Below, one piece after another: positions 1 to 5,909 of a stretch of 5,909 nt of DNA. The position numbers were made by a program, and so were the translations under genes. Position 1 is the first letter of the stretch, and each line of letters starts with the position of its first letter. The stretch comes from UBA6624 sp964517115 [NCBI: uncultured bacterium] (GTDB lineage Bacteria; UBP7; UBA6624). The DNA lies in contig CAZFBE010000043.1 of the NCBI GenBank assembly GCA_964517115.1, positions 1 to 5,909 on the forward strand. The letters are read 5' to 3'. The notes below the pieces were generated by a model. It had not been told where the DNA came from, made no database searches, and saw only the letters and a program-made list of their open reading frames with translations.

Positions 1-9
1 AAAACTCAT
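1..9 (-). CDS. Start of an unidentified downstream gene (5' end only)
   Basis: An ATG at 9-7 overlaps the clpC stop codon in an ATGA arrangement and reads Met-Ser-Phe before the window ends. An AAGGAG ribosome-binding site lies 8 nt upstream, inside the clpC coding sequence. That combination is typical of a translationally coupled next gene in an operon. Only three codons are visible, so neither the product nor the reality of the gene can be confirmed here. Confidence 0.5.
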
Positions 10-2576
10 GATTTTTTCTCCTTTTTCTTTTTCTTTTTTCCTGACTCTTTAATAACATCGAATGTAAATTTCTTATTGCTTGTAGAAACAACTATAGTAT
101 CCTTGTCTTCAATTTTCCCTTTCAGGATTATTTCTGCCATAGGTTCTTCTAGGTCTATCTCCACCTGTCTTCTGAGTTTTCTAGCTCCCTCTCTAGGGCT
201 GTAACCATTATTGGCTAATAATTCTTTTGCATCATCTCCAACAAGGAGGCTTATGTTTTTTTCTTTTAGTTTCTTTTCAAGACCTTCTAGCAACAAGTCA
301 ATAATTGAAATAATTTCTTTTGGTCCCAAAGAGTCAAAAACAGCAATCTCATCTAGCCTCCCTAAAAGTTCAGGTCTAAATCTTTTTCTTGCTTCACCCT
401 CGAGCCTCTTTTTCAAGATGTCATGATCAAAATTAACTTGTTCTCCAGGAACACCGAAACCAAGATCTGGCGTATCAAAAAGACCTTCTGTTCCAGTATT
501 GCTGGTCAAGATTATGACAGTGTTTTTAAAATTAACTTTATGTCCAAGAGAATCTGTAAGCTCTCCCTCTTCTAATATCTGCAAAAGTATATTAAAAATA
601 TCAGGATGAGCTTTTTCAACCTCATCGAAAAGAACAACGGAATATGGCTGCTTCCTAACTGCTTCAGAAAGCTGCCCCCCTTCGTCGTATCCAACATATC
701 CAGGAGGAGCGCCTAAGAGTCTACTTACAGTGTGTTTTTCCATGTATTCAGACATGTCTAATCTCGTTATTTTCTTTTTATCTCCTAATAAAAATTCTGA
801 AATTATCTTTGCTAGTTCTGTTTTTCCAACTCCAGTTGGGCCTAAAAACAAAAAACTACCTTGTGGTCTGGACCTATCAGTTAGCCCTGCTTTCGACTTT
901 CTCAATATCGAAGAGACTTTCGAGACCACATGTTTTTGTCCTATTATCCTCTTCGATATAAACTTGTCTATACTCAAAACCCTTTCTGACTCAGATTTGC
1001 TTATCCTTGAAACTGGAACTCCTGTCCATATATGAACCACTTCAGCAACAGCATCATCATCAACAAAAGCTTCCTGGAGAACCCTTACGCTCTCCTCCTC
1101 TTTCTCTAGCTCAACCTCAAGTTCATTGATCTCTTCTTTAATTGTTTGTTTCTTTTTGTTTTCCTTTTCTAGCTTTTCTCTTTGATTTGTTATCTTTTCC
1201 CTCAAGATTGAAGCCTTTTCAAGGTCTTTAGACAAAACAGCTTCACGTTTTTCTGCTTCAAGATCCTCGATAAGTATTTTTATCTCACTGCCTATGCTTT
1301 CTTTCTCTTTCTTTCGATTTTCTATTTTTTCTTTTATCTTCATCATTTCCGGAGAACTTGTAGAAAGATTCAACCTAACCTTAGAGGAAGCTTCATCAAT
1401 TAAATCTATTGCTTTGTCAGGAAGAAATCTCTCAGTAATAAACCTATGGCTCAGCTGTACAGCAGCATCTAGCGCACTGTCACTAATTTCAACTCCATGA
1501 TACTCTTCATATCTAGACCTTAAACCCTTTAGTATTTCAACTGATTCTTCAACAGTAGGTTCGCTAACTTGAATTGTTTGAAACCTTCTATCCAAAGCAG
1601 GATTTTTTTCTATATGTTTTCTGTATTCTGTAAACGTTGTAGCTCCGATGCAATGAAGTTCTCCCCTGGCCAAGGCAGGTTTCAATATATTTGAAGCATC
1701 AATAGCCCCTTCCGCAGCACCAGTTCCAACCAAGGTATGTACTTCATCTATGAAAAGGATTATCATTCCATCTGCAGCCTTTACTTCAGAGAGAATCTTC
1801 TTTATCCTGTTTTCAAATTCTCCTCTATATTTTGTTCCTGCTACAACACTCGCAAGATCCAAGGAAAAAACTTTTTTATTCCTTAATTTATCAGGAACTT
1901 CCTCGTTTATTATTCTTTGTGCCAAACCTTCAACAATTGCAGTTTTTCCAACCCCAGGCTCACCAATAAGGAGAGGATTGTTTTTGATTCTCTTGTTCAG
2001 GATGTGTATCATTCTTTCAATCTCAGGCTTTCTTCCAATTGTTGGATCAAGTTTTCCTTGAGATGCTAAAGATGTCAAGTTTTCAGAAAACTTCTCTAAA
2101 GTCTGAAGTGACCTTTTCTCTTTCTTTGAAGACTTAGGAGAATCTTCTTCAATATCATAAAAACTAGATATTTCTGCTTGGAGCTCTCCTATGAAAAGAC
2201 CACTTTCTCTTAAGCATTTACCAGCTGGGCCACCATGTTTGAAGATTGCTGAAAGTATATGTTCGCTGGCTATTTGGGGTTTTTTTAACTGCCTGCTTTC
2301 GTCATAAGCTAATTCAAAAACTCTTTTTGTTTCAGATGAAAAAGAAACTGCATAATCAGACCCTCCTTCCTCTGGAATTATTGACTCTACCTTTGATAAA
2401 AGTTCAGTAATTTTTGCACCCATTGACTCAAGTATTTTGTAAGCATTTGAATTTGGGCTTTTTAAAATAGAAGTTAACAAATGTGTTGGTTCTAGGGCCT
2501 CTGATTTTTGATTTTTGGCTATTTTCTGAGCTTTTATTATTACTCGTTTCGAATCACTATGAAATTTATTCCACAT
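6..2576 (-). CDS. clpC: ClpC-type AAA+ unfoldase, ATPase subunit of the Clp protease
   Basis: This 856-residue HSP100 protein is expected to unfold substrates in the cytoplasm and feed them to ClpP. Two Clp_N repeats (about 13-140) precede ring D1, which has Walker A GEPGVGKT (205-212), Walker B D277-E278, pore Tyr250 and arginine fingers R330/R331. A coiled-coil middle domain spans about 400-512 and contains a UVR-like stretch (about 449-462). Ring D2 has Walker A GPTGVGKT (579-586), D651-E652, pore Tyr627, sensor N693, finger R740 and sensor-2 R799. The tripeptide LGF at 705-707 sits where ClpP-docking loops lie, which argues for a protease partner and against ClpB. The middle domain looks intermediate in length between ClpC and ClpB. 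The C-terminus ends in a lysine-rich tail. The ATG start matches the family N-terminus, with a weak AAGG 10 nt upstream. It follows the reductase gene after 78 nt. No CIRCE or CtsR-type operator was recognised. Confidence 0.95.
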   Translation of the reverse strand: MWNKFHSDSKRVIIKAQKIAKNQKSEALEPTHLLTSILKSPNSNAYKILESMGAKITELLSKVESIIPEEGGSDYAVSFSSETKRVFELAYDESRQLKKPQIASEHILSAIFKHGGPAGKCLRESGLFIGELQAEISSFYDIEEDSPKSSKKEKRSLQTLEKFSENLTSLASQGKLDPTIGRKPEIERMIHILNKRIKNNPLLIGEPGVGKTAIVEGLAQRIINEEVPDKLRNKKVFSLDLASVVAGTKYRGEFENRIKKILSEVKAADGMIILFIDEVHTLVGTGAAEGAIDASNILKPALARGELHCIGATTFTEYRKHIEKNPALDRRFQTIQVSEPTVEESVEILKGLRSRYEEYHGVEISDSALDAAVQLSHRFITERFLPDKAIDLIDEASSKVRLNLSTSSPEMMKIKEKIENRKKEKESIGSEIKILIEDLEAEKREAVLSKDLEKASILREKITNQREKLEKENKKKQTIKEEINELEVELEKEEESVRVLQEAFVDDDAVAEVVHIWTGVPVSRISKSESERVLSIDKFISKRIIGQKHVVSKVSSILRKSKAGLTDRSRPQGSFLFLGPTGVGKTELAKIISEFLLGDKKKITRLDMSEYMEKHTVSRLLGAPPGYVGYDEGGQLSEAVRKQPYSVVLFDEVEKAHPDIFNILLQILEEGELTDSLGHKVNFKNTVIILTSNTGTEGLFDTPDLGFGVPGEQVNFDHDILKKRLEGEARKRFRPELLGRLDEIAVFDSLGPKEIISIIDLLLEGLEKKLKEKNISLLVGDDAKELLANNGYSPREGARKLRRQVEIDLEEPMAEIILKGKIEDKDTIVVSTSNKKFTFDVIKESGKKKKKKEKKS
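18..23 (-). promoter_or_regulatory. Ribosome-binding site for the gene leaving the left edge
   Basis: AAGGAG on the minus strand, 8 nt before the ATG at 9-7. It is encoded by adjacent Lys and Glu codons in the lysine-rich tail of ClpC, so the same bases serve as coding sequence and as initiation signal for the next gene. An exact match at good spacing makes it the main evidence for a downstream gene. Confidence 0.6.
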
Positions 2577-2654
2577 AATATATAGACCTTAAGACAACTA
2601 AAAAATACAACACTCGTACCTAACAATTCTACCATACATCTGTAAAAAAGTAAA
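2577..2654 (-). other. 78-nt intergenic gap upstream of clpC
   Basis: This is the only real gap in the window. It is AT-rich. I see no hairpin followed by a T-run that would terminate the upstream operon, no CIRCE inverted repeat and no convincing -35/-10 pair. The minus strand carries AAGG at 2590-2587, 10 nt before the clpC ATG, a weak ribosome-binding site. clpC may have its own promoter here, or may simply be read through from the upstream genes. The sequence does not decide between these. Confidence 0.4.
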
Positions 2655-3725
2655 CTAGAGACTAAATTTTAAGATAAACTTCGATACATCATCTTCTGAT
2701 AAATCTTTTCCAAAGGACCTAAACCCCGCCCAAAAAAACCCGTTTTCTTCAGCCAGTTTCCAAACTCTTTCAACTTTGTCTATATTGATATCTCTTCCCA
2801 AGGTAGCTAAGCCAAGTTCGCCAGTTAGCGATAAGAGTATTGTTTCTGCTTCACAGGCATAAGCAATATTCTTCGGCAAAGGCCAATCATAAGAAAATTC
2901 AGGATTTCCAGGCAAGAGAATCTCTCCACTTTCAAGCACCAAGCAGTCTTTTCTTTTTGCAGCCTCCTCTTTACTAAGTTCTGGAGGCAACGCTATATCA
3001 ACAACGATTGATCCTCTTTTTAAAATATCTACAGGTATTGCTTTTCCTGAAGAACTTGTTGCACCAACAATTATCTTCGCCTTCTTCAAAAGATTCACAT
3101 CTGTACCGAACTCAACAACATTATCTCCTATTTCTGCTGCAAGATTTTCCAGCTTGTCATTGGTCTTTGATATCAAAATAAGCTTTGCGCCCCTTTTGCT
3201 TAAAAGCCTTGCAACTGCCTTGCCTATAGATCCTGTTGCACCAACAACTACAATTTTTTCGTCAGAAATAGGCTTTTTTAAAATCTTCAAAATACTTTCT
3301 ATACTTTTGATTGTCGCAGCAACCGTTAAAGAATTTCCTGTAGTCACAGTTATTGGACTCCTTTCTGAAACAGTTACCCCAGCATCGCCAACAACGCTTG
3401 TAAAAGCCCCAAGCCCCATCACTGAAGCTCCATATTTTTCACCCCATTTAGAAGCTTTAACCAATAACTTATAAGTTTTTTCAGGATTTTTCTGAATCAT
3501 CATTTTTGGAGTTGCCAAAAGACCAAGAACCCACCCTTCTGCCTCTTTGCCTTTTTTAGACTTGATTCCCTTTATCTTAAAAAGCGGAAAAGGCCCCAGC
3601 CCTCCAACTATTTTTTCGGGCAAGCCTTTTGGTAAAGCTTTTAAAAATCTGACCTGAGGAATCCTAAATAAATCTTTTTCCTCTGGAGGATGAACCATGA
3701 AGATAAATTTTGAAATTTCTTTCAA
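2655..3725 (-). CDS. Acyl-ACP reductase-like Rossmann dehydrogenase (COG5322-type)
   Basis: This 356-residue soluble protein resembles cyanobacterial long-chain acyl-ACP reductase, which reduces acyl-ACP to fatty aldehyde with NADPH. Landmarks in order are an N-terminal domain (about 7-100), GLGAFTS (104-110), TTGNS (128-132), a nucleotide-binding VGATGSIG (161-168), and Cys291 in YACEAETILL. The last aligns with the FACFAEAMLL segment of the cyanobacterial enzyme, which holds its thioester-forming cysteine. Its N-terminus is unlike the cyanobacterial one and closer to homologues often labelled 'predicted amino acid dehydrogenase' or 'shikimate dehydrogenase'. The TTG start is preferred because GGAGG lies 6 nt upstream and because the next in-frame ATG (codon 10) would cut into the first conserved strand. 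It begins 1 nt after the transsulfuration lyase stop. Family membership is fairly secure. The substrate is not, and no aldehyde-deformylating oxygenase is visible. Confidence 0.8.
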   Translation of the reverse strand: MKEISKFIFMVHPPEEKDLFRIPQVRFLKALPKGLPEKIVGGLGPFPLFKIKGIKSKKGKEAEGWVLGLLATPKMMIQKNPEKTYKLLVKASKWGEKYGASVMGLGAFTSVVGDAGVTVSERSPITVTTGNSLTVAATIKSIESILKILKKPISDEKIVVVGATGSIGKAVARLLSKRGAKLILISKTNDKLENLAAEIGDNVVEFGTDVNLLKKAKIIVGATSSSGKAIPVDILKRGSIVVDIALPPELSKEEAAKRKDCLVLESGEILLPGNPEFSYDWPLPKNIAYACEAETILLSLTGELGLATLGRDINIDKVERVWKLAEENGFFWAGFRSFGKDLSEDDVSKFILKFSL

Positions 3726-3726
3726 G

Positions 3727-4860
3727 CTATCCCTCCAAGCCTCTTTTTAAATCTTCCCAAAGGTCATTATGGTCTTCGATTCCACATGAAAGCCTAATCA
3801 GGTTTTGAGTAATTCCCTTTTCCAAACGAATACTTTCTTCGATGCTGGAATGTGTCATGTCAAAAGGAACACACAACAAGCTTTCAACTCCTCCTAACGA
3901 CTCCGCAAGAGTCCAGAATTTTCTTTGAGATGCGAATTCTTTAAGGTCTATTTGCTTGCTTAGCTTAAAGCTAACCATCCCTCCATAGCCTTTTGATTGA
4001 GAAGAATGCACCTCATGCCCTTTATGGCTTTTTAGCCCAGGCCAATAAACTTTTTCAACATTCTTATTGGTTGATAGATTTTCTGCAATGAACCTTGCAT
4101 TTTTCTCATGTTTGTCCATTCTTATTGAAAGTGTTTTTATTCCCCTTGTAAGCAAATAGCAATCAAATGGGCTTGGAACTGAACCTGTGTCATTTTGCAC
4201 CTTTCTCAACTTGGAGTTTAAATCCTTACTGTTTGTTATCGCTGCACCTCCAAGAACATCAGAATGTCCTCCTATATATTTTGTTGAAGAATGCATAACA
4301 ATGTCAGCTCCGAAATCCAAAGGGTTTTGAAATTTTGGGCTCATAAATGTATTGTCAACAACCAACACTGCCTGAGGTGCTAGTTTTTTTATTTTTGATA
4401 TATCAGTAATTTTCAATAAGGGATTTGTTGGCGTCTCTATCCATATCAAAGAAGCATCTTTCCAATCTTTTGTTTTTTCGGGATCAGTAGTGTCTACATG
4501 CCGAACATCAATGCCTTCTTTCACTAAAAAATCTCTCATGAATCGACTTGTACCGCCATACAGATCATCTCCAGCAATCAAAGTTTCCCCTTTTCTTACC
4601 AATCTTGTAATGGAGGCGACAGCAGCCATGCCACTTGAAAAACTAACTGCATATTTCCCATTTTCAAGAGCAGCTAAAAAACTTTCCAAAACAGACCTTG
4701 TTGGATTGTCACTTCTGATATATTCATAATCAGACAAAGGTTTTCCAGGTTCTTTTTGAGCAAAAGTTGAAGATAGGTTTATTGGAGGCATTACACCGCC
4801 TGTAGCTTCATCTATGCCTTTTTTGTTGTGAATGCACCTAGTGTCAAATTTCTTTTTCAT
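3727..4860 (-). CDS. Cystathionine gamma-lyase/gamma-synthase family PLP enzyme
   Basis: This 377-residue fold-type I PLP enzyme of the Cys/Met metabolism family probably cleaves cystathionine to cysteine, 2-oxobutyrate and ammonia. Residues counted from the ATG at 4860: a tyrosine/arginine phosphate-binding segment ending in NPTR (about 47-55), SSGMAA (75-80), YGGT (101-104), VVDNTF with the pyridine-N aspartate D169, the Schiff-base lysine K194 in SSTKYIGGHSD, SLGGVESL (321-328) and the substrate-carboxylate arginine R356. VPSPFDCYLLTRG is very typical of the lyase/gamma-synthase branch. YGGT rather than YGCT argues against methionine gamma-lyase, and the length argues against the roughly 430-residue O-acetylhomoserine sulfhydrylases. 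Lyase and gamma-synthase cannot be separated by motif alone. The neighbouring CysK/CBS-like gene favours the lyase. The ATG overlaps the upstream stop as TAATG. An in-frame TTG at 4872 is possible but less likely. Confidence 0.9.
   Translation of the reverse strand: MKKKFDTRCIHNKKGIDEATGGVMPPINLSSTFAQKEPGKPLSDYEYIRSDNPTRSVLESFLAALENGKYAVSFSSGMAAVASITRLVRKGETLIAGDDLYGGTSRFMRDFLVKEGIDVRHVDTTDPEKTKDWKDASLIWIETPTNPLLKITDISKIKKLAPQAVLVVDNTFMSPKFQNPLDFGADIVMHSSTKYIGGHSDVLGGAAITNSKDLNSKLRKVQNDTGSVPSPFDCYLLTRGIKTLSIRMDKHEKNARFIAENLSTNKNVEKVYWPGLKSHKGHEVHSSQSKGYGGMVSFKLSKQIDLKEFASQRKFWTLAESLGGVESLLCVPFDMTHSSIEESIRLEKGITQNLIRLSCGIEDHNDLWEDLKRGLEG
3732..3736 (-). promoter_or_regulatory. Ribosome-binding site supporting the TTG start
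   Basis: GGAGG on the minus strand, 6 nt before the TTG at 3725-3723 and inside the last codons of the preceding lyase gene. This strong match is what decides for the non-ATG start of the reductase-like gene. It also suggests coupled translation across the 1-nt gap. Confidence 0.75.
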
Positions 4861-5780
4861 TATTTTTCCCAATCCTCAAAATGTGAATAAATATTTTTAG
4901 ATATGTATCTTTCTGAAGAATCGCAAAGCAAAGTAACTATATTTGTCCCTTTGGGAGATGTTTTTGCAACCTCTAAAGCAGCAAAGACAAGTGCTCCAGA
5001 AGAAGCGCCTACCAAAAGACCTTCCTCCATTGCTAACCTTTTTGTAATAACATGAGCATCCTTGTCAGAAACAGTAATAACTTGATCTGGTAAATCTTTT
5101 TCCCAAAGTTTGACTGTTTCCATGTCGTCAACGCCTATACCCTCGACCTTATGAGGTCCTGGATTCCCTCCAAGTAAAACAGATCCTTCAGGCTGAACAG
5201 CAACACATTTTATATTTTTATTATTTTTTTTAAGATATTTCGAAACACCTACAAATGTTCCAGCAGAGCCTACGCCCGCAACAAAAACATCTATTTCTTT
5301 TAATTGAGAATAAATCTCCGGACCAGTTGTTTCAAAATGAGCTTGAGCATTGTCAGGATTTGAAAACTGCAAAGGAACCCACCCATTCAAATCTTTTTCT
5401 AATTCATGTGCTTTCTTTATAGCTCCTTCAATACCATCTTTTGTAGGAGTTCTAACTACCTTTCCACCTAGAGCAACGATAATCTTTTCTTTTTCTGCAG
5501 AAAACCTTCCAGGCATAACTGCAATCATTTTTAGACCATAAAACGAACATGCTAACGCCAATGCAATCCCAGTATTTCCAGCAGTAGGTTCAATAACAGT
5601 TTGTCCTTGCTTGAGTTCCCCCCTGTCCATGGCTTTTTCAATCATGAAAAAACCTATCCTGTCTTTAACAGATCCACCAGGACTTAAATATTCAGCTTTT
5701 CCAAAAATACTTCTGCCTTCTGGAGACAATCTTCTTAATTCAAGAAGAGGTGTATTTCCTACAAGGTTATTTACCCTCAT
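4860..5780 (-). CDS. cysK: Cysteine synthase/cystathionine beta-synthase family PLP enzyme
   Basis: This 306-residue fold-type II PLP enzyme performs a beta-replacement on serine or an activated serine. It yields cysteine if the nucleophile is sulfide, or cystathionine if it is homocysteine. Visible landmarks are NLVGNTPLLEL at the N-terminus, Schiff-base K39 in PGGSVKDR, the substrate loop PTAGNTG (65-71, with Ala where many members have Ser), the phosphate loop GVGSAGT (169-175), GPHKVEGIG (208-216), GASSGA (258-263) and CDSSERY (286-292), where a serine meets the pyridine nitrogen. There is no C-terminal CBS regulatory domain, and the length is normal for a catalytic core. Its position directly before a cystathionine lyase resembles the Bacillus mccA-mccB pair, so a cystathionine beta-synthase role is plausible. 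The symbol names the family rather than a proven substrate. GGAG lies 7 nt before the ATG, which immediately follows the upstream stop. Confidence 0.9.
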   Translation of the reverse strand: MRVNNLVGNTPLLELRRLSPEGRSIFGKAEYLSPGGSVKDRIGFFMIEKAMDRGELKQGQTVIEPTAGNTGIALALACSFYGLKMIAVMPGRFSAEKEKIIVALGGKVVRTPTKDGIEGAIKKAHELEKDLNGWVPLQFSNPDNAQAHFETTGPEIYSQLKEIDVFVAGVGSAGTFVGVSKYLKKNNKNIKCVAVQPEGSVLLGGNPGPHKVEGIGVDDMETVKLWEKDLPDQVITVSDKDAHVITKRLAMEEGLLVGASSGALVFAALEVAKTSPKGTNIVTLLCDSSERYISKNIYSHFEDWEK

Positions 5781-5909
5781 TCACTCTCTCCATTTGATGT
5801 TACAACCCATACTTGGAAGTTGGTTTTCAGATATCTCTTGTTTGTTTAGCAATAAATCTATGGCTTTCCTCAAATCTTTTCCATCAACAGGAAAGTCATT
5901 TCCAGGCCT
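5781..5909 (-). CDS. Thioredoxin-fold (redoxin/AhpC-TSA-like) protein, C-terminal fragment
   Basis: Only the last 42 residues are present, starting RPGNDFPVDGKDLRKAID and ending PSMGCNIKWRE before TGA at 5783-5781. The pairing of an RPGN...VxGKDLR...A segment with a closing PSxGCxIKW is characteristic of a family of bacterial thioredoxin-like, peroxiredoxin-related proteins of about 180-200 residues. The catalytic cysteine region and any signal peptide lie outside the window, so redox activity and location cannot be judged. The conserved cysteine in the tail is visible. The gene runs directly into the cysteine synthase-family gene with no gap, so it probably belongs to the same operon. Recognition rests on a remembered family pattern and a short fragment. 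Confidence 0.75.
   Translation of the reverse strand, partial: RPGNDFPVDGKDLRKAIDLLLNKQEISENQLPSMGCNIKWRE
5788..5791 (-). promoter_or_regulatory. Ribosome-binding site of the cysteine synthase-family gene
   Basis: GGAG within GGAGAGAG on the minus strand, 7 nt before the ATG at 5780-5778. It lies in the last codons of the redoxin gene, whose TGA directly abuts the ATG. It supports both the chosen start and translational coupling of the two genes. Confidence 0.65.

Noticed and set aside
211-2061. Several plus-strand open frames of 68-103 codons opposite clpC
   Set aside because: They lie entirely antisense to a well-conserved gene, have no recognisable domains, and their phenylalanine/serine-rich composition is what the complement of lysine-rich coding sequence gives.
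6-2576. ClpB disaggregase
   Set aside because: The LGF ClpP-docking tripeptide, the UVR-like core and a middle domain shorter than in ClpB all point to the ClpC type.
2577-2654. Possible sigma-70 promoter or CIRCE/heat-shock operator before clpC
   Set aside because: The best -35-like hexamer (TTGTTA) pairs only with poor -10 candidates. The GAGTGTT segment lacks the inverted partner needed for a CIRCE element, and no CtsR-type heptad repeat is present.
2655-3725. Shikimate dehydrogenase (AroE)
   Set aside because: The Rossmann half is superficially similar, but the N-terminal half lacks AroE shikimate-binding motifs, the protein is too long, and the TTGN and catalytic-cysteine segments match the acyl-ACP reductase family instead.
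4861-4872. Upstream TTG start for the cystathionine lyase-family gene
   Set aside because: It would add only four residues and overlap the previous gene more deeply. The ATG at 4860 forms a standard TAATG junction and matches the usual family N-terminus.
3154-5541. Plus-strand open frames opposite the reductase, lyase and cysteine synthase genes
   Set aside because: Same reason: antisense shadows of conserved coding sequence, without family motifs or convincing ribosome-binding sites.
2655-5780. Diaminopropionate (SbnA/SbnB-like) or other siderophore/antibiotic precursor cassette
   Set aside because: A CysK-like enzyme near a dehydrogenase recalls that pair, but the dehydrogenase here is acyl-ACP reductase-like rather than ornithine cyclodeaminase-like, and a cystathionine lyase-family gene lies between them.

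Overview
This is a gene-dense bacterial segment with every supported gene on the minus strand, so transcription runs from high to low coordinates. It is AT-rich (roughly 35-40% GC by eye) and uses the standard code. Most junctions carry clear Shine-Dalgarno sequences. The lineage cannot be fixed from the sequence. A ClpC-type unfoldase argues against most Alpha- and Gammaproteobacteria. The gene mix fits a low-GC, non-model bacterium, but that is inference.

In transcription order, the window opens (5909-5781) with the last 42 residues of a thioredoxin-fold (redoxin/AhpC-TSA-like) protein. A complete fold-type II PLP enzyme of the cysteine synthase/cystathionine beta-synthase family follows (5780-4860). 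Next is a fold-type I PLP enzyme of the cystathionine gamma-lyase/gamma-synthase family (4860-3727). Last comes a Rossmann protein (3725-2655) that I recognise as a homologue of cyanobacterial long-chain acyl-ACP reductase (COG5322-type), including the active-site cysteine position. The junctions are 0 nt, a 1-nt overlap (TAATG) and a 1-nt gap, so these four genes almost certainly form one operon. The two PLP enzymes together suggest reverse transsulfuration (homocysteine to cystathionine to cysteine) or a closely related sulfur amino acid route. The role of the reductase-like protein in this setting is unknown and is the most interesting point in the window.

After a 78-nt gap (2654-2577) comes a complete clpC-type gene (2576-6). 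It encodes a two-ring AAA+ unfoldase with an LGF ClpP-docking tripeptide, a middle domain that looks longer than in textbook ClpC, and a lysine-rich tail. Its 3' end carries an AAGGAG ribosome-binding site and an ATGA overlap with a further gene that leaves the window at its left edge.

No RNA genes, mobile elements, CRISPR arrays or sizeable repeats were seen, and there is no gene-free stretch longer than 78 nt. I find no convincing new multi-gene system. The reductase inside a transsulfuration operon is the best candidate for follow-up.
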